From: Conidiobolus incongruus B7586
Taxonomy: Eukaryota; Entomophthoromycota; Entomophthoromycetes; Entomophthorales; Conidiobolaceae
Reading direction: 5' to 3'
DNA length: 48,033 nucleotides
Assembly: GCA_000697335.1 (NCBI GenBank)
Contig: JNEM01008788.1
Coordinates: 1-48,033, forward strand
The translations under genes and the position numbers were made by a program. The notes beneath the pieces are model-generated. The model made no database searches. It saw only the letters and a list, made by a program, of their open reading frames with translations, and was not told the origin of the DNA. The first letter of the stretch is position 1, and each line of letters starts with the position of its first letter. Positions 43,947 to 48,033 of this stretch are shown here, piece after piece.

Positions 43947-44429
43947 ATCACATAATATACACATTCGGATCATTTAAATAATTGATCGAATTAATACTTA
44001 TATTAATATACACTATTAAAATTTTGAATTTCATATAAAAAATTATATTGAATGCATTTTTTATCAAGTATGGTAATTAAAAGGTTGATTTAAATAAATT
44101 TTATGGCTATGGATTATTAGTTGATTTTAGCAATTTCCTGGCCAAATAATATTGGTAACAATATGTAATCAGCTAATGCAAATAAAATATAAATATTAAT
44201 TTATTAGCTTGGGAAAATTAAATGTAAATGATAATAAATTTGAATAGAAGACCAGATAAAAAACAAGCATAGAAAAAGAAATTAGCTAGGAAGAGTGATA
44301 AATGATAAGGGTATAAATGAAAAGTTATTGAAATGAAAAAACAAAATTAGATTAAAATTAAATGAGATAGTGAAAAATGAAAGATTAAGGATTTATATTA
44401 TTAGTTAGATTATAATTTTCCTCCCTCAC
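43947..44429. other. Intergenic region with purine-rich tract
   Basis: The spacer between the Arf-GEF gene and tRNA-Tyr. Its right part, about 44235-44400, is strongly purine-rich on the plus strand with very few C residues, unlike the A/T-balanced spacers elsewhere. No open frame is apparent. Confidence 0.6.
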
Positions 44430-44514
44430 CCGACTATAGCTCAGTTGGTAGAGCGGGAGACTGTAGTTACCAGCTGTGATCTCTAGGTCACTGGTTCAAT
44501 TCCGGTTGGTCAGA
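44430..44514 (+). tRNA. tRNA-Tyr (anticodon GUA) with 12-nt intron
   Basis: The D arm GCTC/GAGC, anticodon GTA at 44463-44465, and T arm ACTGG/CCGGT with B box GGTTCAATTCC identify tRNA-Tyr. The 12-nt intron 44467-44478 (TTACCAGCTGTG) lies one base 3' of the anticodon, the canonical site; its removal leaves stem GGAGA/TCTCT with a 7-nt loop. The first pair is C1-G72, as in eukaryotic tRNA-Tyr, but position 2-71 is a C-A mismatch where family members have C-G. The discriminator is A at 44514. Confidence 0.92.
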
Positions 44515-44516
44515 TG

Positions 44517-44522
44517 TTTTTT
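44517..44522 (+). terminator. Pol III terminator of tRNA-Tyr
   Basis: Six consecutive T begin three bases after the discriminator position, a strong RNA polymerase III termination signal. Confidence 0.85.
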
Positions 44523-44764
44523 GAAATATTTTAATTATCTGTTGATTCTCAGATATTACATATATTTATATCATCAATAAAATTGATGCCTATATTAACC
44601 CAATACATTATTTTTTTTTATTTCCAAGTATCAATATAAAATTTATCTACTAATAAAATCTATTTTAGATATGACGAAATAGTTACTTAAGCTTTATTCG
44701 ATTTGGGACATTAATGAAAAACGAGTATTTGAATCAACTTTTTGATTAATAATTAATAATTTAT

Positions 44765-46183
44765 TTAAATAAAATTAACATGAAAATAAATTAAGAATAT
44801 CATCGGAATACCAAAACCTAAACCAAACCAAAATATGGCATTCGCTAACCAAGCTCGACTCTTAAAGATGGGTAAAGACATCAATAAGGTTATAGGAATT
44901 TGACTCATTTGAAATATAATAAAAACGCAGATAAATTTTTTAAATATAACACCCATAGCCAATTCATGAAAAATAGAAGATACTAGAAATGTGAGAGTGA
45001 GGGCGGATACTTTGGTGAATTTCCTAGTTTTTAGTAATTCCTTATATACAAAATTTTTTAAAAATAAATGGACGGGTCTGTTCCATTTATAGCTAAATTC
45101 GTAAAACGTTATACTGTTCCACCAATCTTCGTAAAAGTTGCGATCGCTGTAGCGTGTCAATTCTGCAAACCCATTGCATACGCATTCAAACATAATGTAA
45201 AATATTAGTATTGTAATGACTAGAATTGGAGGACAGAGATAGAATAGGGTTTCTAATATTGATGAATTACTCTGTTCCATAATGGGATAGATGTGATGCT
45301 CCACAGAGATTAAAAGGAGTCCAACTAAAACGAAAGTTGCAAACAGTTTTTCAAATACATAGAGCCATCGAATTTTTGGGCCTCTTGGGAATTCAATGTT
45401 GTAGCAGAGGGATGGGACGAGTAAATAGTCCAAATAGTTGAATAAAGTCACATTAGCTGGATAACTCATAGAAAGGTTACTTGTACTAAATTCAGCTCGC
45501 AATGAATGAAGCTGTTTTTGTGAATCTTTAGACTTATTAATGGGTTTCAATTTCAAGTATGTCTGTCTCTTTACAAGATATTCTTGATTTTTGACATTAT
45601 AACTATGCAATTTCATCAGCATGACTAAAGAGTGAAGATAAAAACTACCTCGACTCGAGGCATACCAATCCGTATTAATACAATACCAAGTACAGGCAAC
45701 TATGAAGCTCAATTCATAAATTGTTTGAATTCCAATTCTGATAATTTTAGACTTTCCCAAAAATGTATGAGCAAATAGATATTGAATAGGAAAACATAAC
45801 GAAGCGAACAATACCATTATGATATCGGATACTATTAACTCTACAGAAGTCTCTGAAATAAGCCAAATTATAGCAGTTCCAATAGGCTGTCCAGTGGCTT
45901 TCAGAGTTCTGATAATAGTTTGTGAATAATAGAAAGTCATAGCCACCCAAAATAGAGTGAAGAACCCTCGAATAGGATGCCTATTTTCGAATAGATGCGT
46001 TAGCTCTAGCTCGGAAGAGCGATTGGAAATAGACTTGCTCATGTTAGTTGATGACTTTTGAAAAGTGGATTTTTTATAATTTGAAGTAGGCGCAGTATCT
46101 TCGATCAGAGATCTGGTCTAATTGACACCAATTAAAATAAGTCAATACAATAATAGAAATTATCTTACCAAAAAAGTTGACAT
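44765..46183 (-). CDS. ARE: Sterol O-acyltransferase, ARE1/ARE2 type (MBOAT)
   Basis: Two exons, 46169-46183 (MSTFL) and 44765-46117, with a 51-nt intron, encode 455 residues. The protein is a multi-span MBOAT enzyme. Seen: MKLHSYNVKN near the middle, FPRGPKIRWLYVFEKL, the FYxDWWN motif as FYEDWWN (333-339), and the active-site histidine H389 in SSIFHELAMGVIFKK. The HSY string and the FPRxxxIRW segment match ARE/SOAT rather than DGAT1. It esterifies sterols with fatty acyl-CoA in the endoplasmic reticulum for storage in lipid droplets. A frame start at the internal ATG (46042) would drop about 30 residues; the small first exon has a good donor (GTAAGA) and acceptor (CAATTAG), so I prefer the longer form, though the short form is possible. 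It is shorter than yeast Are2 because the N-terminal tail is reduced. Confidence 0.88.
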
Positions 46184-47169
46184 ATTGAAGAATATTATAG
46201 CATTAACAATGTGTAAATGGATAGATGATAGATATTAATACTTGTATATTAGATTAATTCAATTAATATTTTAATTTAAAGGGTGAAGATAAATAACTTA
46301 AACAACACATTTACAAAATGCTAAAATTTATAGTTAAATTTGTTTTAATCAATATTGACAAATGCCCATAATAAAGTAACACAGTTGATTAAATTTTATA
46401 GTTTATTAGTATTTATTGGTTATTTTAAATTATTTACCCCGTTTCCTAATAAGAGAATGTCCAATTACACCTTAAACTGTTTCTTTACAACATTTTGATT
46501 TAATAATATAATTGTTTTATCTATTCAACTTAATTTACAAAATTTTAAATTAAATTTGACTTCTTTTGACGATACAATTATGTAATTCATGTGATATCGT
46601 TGGATTTTATTCCAAAATAATTGATAATGATCTATTAACCTACAACTTAAATTATCACCATCACACGAAAAATAAAAAGCATTTAAATATTCAAGTATAA
46701 TGTAAATCATTTCAATTAGATTTTTTATAATATATGTGAATTTTAAATAGCAATTTAAATTGTTAAAATATTATATGAAAGTCCATCAAAATCATTAAAA
46801 GGGATATTGAAAAATATATATTAGTATTAAGAATATAAAATAGTTGATATAAAACTTGAATTATTAGTCCCTTAAAATTAGTATATTTGAAAATAATATA
46901 GGATACAATAATTTAATTTGTAAATGATATATCACGCCATCGAATTGAAACTAAATTTATTAATCAGATAATTAATTTAAAATGATGATTAAATTTTAAG
47001 GATATTAAAAAAATAGAAATACATTAAAATTATTTAGATTTGAATAGTTGAGATAATTTGGTTATATTGATAATTTAAATAAATCTTAAAATAATATTAA
47101 TATTCATTTAATTATAAAATTAAATAGGATAAAATACTTAAACTGATAAAAAATTTACAAAGTCACTGA
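46184..47169. other. AT-rich intergenic region, no gene seen
   Basis: About 1 kb between the ARE-type gene and the sterol glucosyltransferase, both on the minus strand. A 61-codon minus-strand frame at 46525-46710 has no recognisable features and no conserved neighbours; it is judged accidental. Confidence 0.55.
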
Positions 47170-48033
47170 TTAATTCTGAACTTGAGACGTACTATCTACA
47201 ACACACCATCCGGACTCTTCACCATCTGAAAGGATAGAAATTGGAAGACCTTTACTTTCTTGATTAGAAGCATGCTTGGGAGTAAGCAGTCCTGGTAAAA
47301 CTGAAGGCACTGTTTTACTCTGTTTTGAGAGCTGTTTATATTTATCTAACCTCTTACGAGCTGCATCTATGTCGCGATAGATAAAGTTAATTGCCTTTTC
47401 AACTCCATCTTCTGATCTAATTTGTTTTCCAATTAGATTAGCCTTTTCTATCATCTTAACATCAGTTGTAGCTGTAACCAATGCTTTGCTCAGCTTTTCA
47501 ACTGTTAGCTTTTTAAGGTAAATACCACAGCCATTGTTTTGAACTTGTTGTGCCCAGAAATATTGATCCCCAAAATATGGATGAATGACGGTTGGGACAC
47601 CGGCACGTAAACCTGCTGCTGTAGTACCTGCGCCGCCATGGTGCACAACGGCTGCAACTTGTGGAAAGAGCCAGTCGTGAGGTACTGATTTAAGTGGGTA
47701 AATGCATGGCGGAAATTCAAATTGTTTCCTATCAGTTTTCCCTCTAGCAGACCATCCTTCAGAGAGAATGACACGGCAACCTGAATCAACAACTGCATCG
47801 ATAATTGTTTGTGTTAATTGGTCAGGATCTTGGACTACAATTGATCCAAAGCCAATATACACTGGGGGTTTGTCACCTTCTTTAATAAAATCAACCAAGT
47901 CTTGAGGAGGAGTCCAGTTGAGATCGGGTTGATCTAAAAACCAATACCCACAAGGATGAATCCAATCATGCCAATCAGACGGAGGAGGAACAATTGATGG
48001 AGAGAATGAATACAGAAATGGGACTTTTTGAGG
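47170..48033 (-). CDS. Sterol 3-beta-glucosyltransferase (Atg26/UGT51 type), 3' part
   Basis: The frame is open from the window edge (48033) to the stop at 47170, giving the last 287 residues; the N-terminal part lies outside. The start of the visible part, VPFLYSFSPSIVPPPSDW followed by GYWFLD, and then PPVYIGFGSIVV match the catalytic domain of fungal sterol glucosyltransferases. The UDP-sugar-binding motif is VVHHGGAGTTAAGLRAGVP, followed by HPYFGDQYFWA. The enzyme adds glucose from UDP-glucose to the sterol 3-hydroxyl at membranes; in some fungi Atg26 acts in pexophagy. Whether PH/GRAM domains precede the catalytic part cannot be seen. After the catalytic domain is a short basic helix and a Ser-rich tail ending in CVVDSTSQVQN. 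Confidence 0.88.
   Translation of the reverse strand, partial: PQKVPFLYSFSPSIVPPPSDWHDWIHPCGYWFLDQPDLNWTPPQDLVDFIKEGDKPPVYIGFGSIVVQDPDQLTQTIIDAVVDSGCRVILSEGWSARGKTDRKQFEFPPCIYPLKSVPHDWLFPQVAAVVHHGGAGTTAAGLRAGVPTVIHPYFGDQYFWAQQVQNNGCGIYLKKLTVEKLSKALVTATTDVKMIEKANLIGKQIRSEDGVEKAINFIYRDIDAARKRLDKYKQLSKQSKTVPSVLPGLLTPKHASNQESKGLPISILSDGEESGWCVVDSTSQVQN

Noticed and set aside
1-48033. CRISPR arrays, bacterial operons or prokaryotic mobile elements
   Set aside because: The window is eukaryotic nuclear DNA with spliced genes; the only tandem repeats noticed are two AT/TA microsatellites.

Overview
The window is nuclear DNA from a fungus with a very AT-rich genome. Eleven protein genes and two tRNA genes sit in long AT-rich intergenic stretches. 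The fungal assignment rests on a SOG2-type RAM-pathway protein, an ARE-type sterol acyltransferase, a sterol glucosyltransferase of the Atg26/UGT51 type and a fungal_trans-domain protein. Introns are small (47-81 nt) with GTAAGN/GTATGT-like donors and TTTAG/CTAG/CAG-like acceptors. The mix of single-exon genes, an eight-intron isovaleryl-CoA dehydrogenase gene and roomy intergenic DNA suggests an AT-rich early-diverging (zygomycete-type, for example Entomophthoromycotina) lineage rather than a budding yeast. That placement is inference.

Left part (1-14.2 kb): three SulP/STAS anion (sulfate) transporter genes. Two are in direct orientation; the third is inverted. The second and third flank NOP56, with their 3' ends facing it, and share a 508-nt stretch identical at every base over the STAS region although the rest of each gene has diverged. 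This is a clear mark of recent gene conversion. In NOP56 the start codon forms the whole coding part of exon 1, because a GTATGT donor follows the ATG directly.

Middle (17.3-27.8 kb): a four-exon RBM26/27 (Rmn1)-like RNA-binding protein, an LRR-SOG2 scaffold gene, a small three-exon gene encoding only the C-terminal endonuclease/dimerisation half of an MLH3-type MutL protein, a nine-exon mitochondrial isovaleryl-CoA dehydrogenase and a tRNA-Leu(UAG). The MLH3-like gene has a TATA-like element just before its ATG and the IVD gene close behind that, so there is no room for the usual ATPase half.

Right part (28.4-48 kb): a GC-richer island with a TATA box that may be a solo LTR fossil; a fungal_trans-domain regulator without a zinc cluster; a PCI-domain protein (PCID2/Thp1/Csn12 family); a six-exon GBF1/Gea Arf-GEF; an intron-containing tRNA-Tyr(GUA); an ARE-type sterol O-acyltransferase; and the 3' part of a sterol glucosyltransferase running off the right edge. 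The last two genes lie in tandem and encode the two main ways of conjugating the sterol 3-hydroxyl.

Exon boundaries were worked out by hand from splice sites, reading phase and remembered family sequences. In every spliced gene the exon lengths sum to a whole number of codons ending in a stop. No database search was run.
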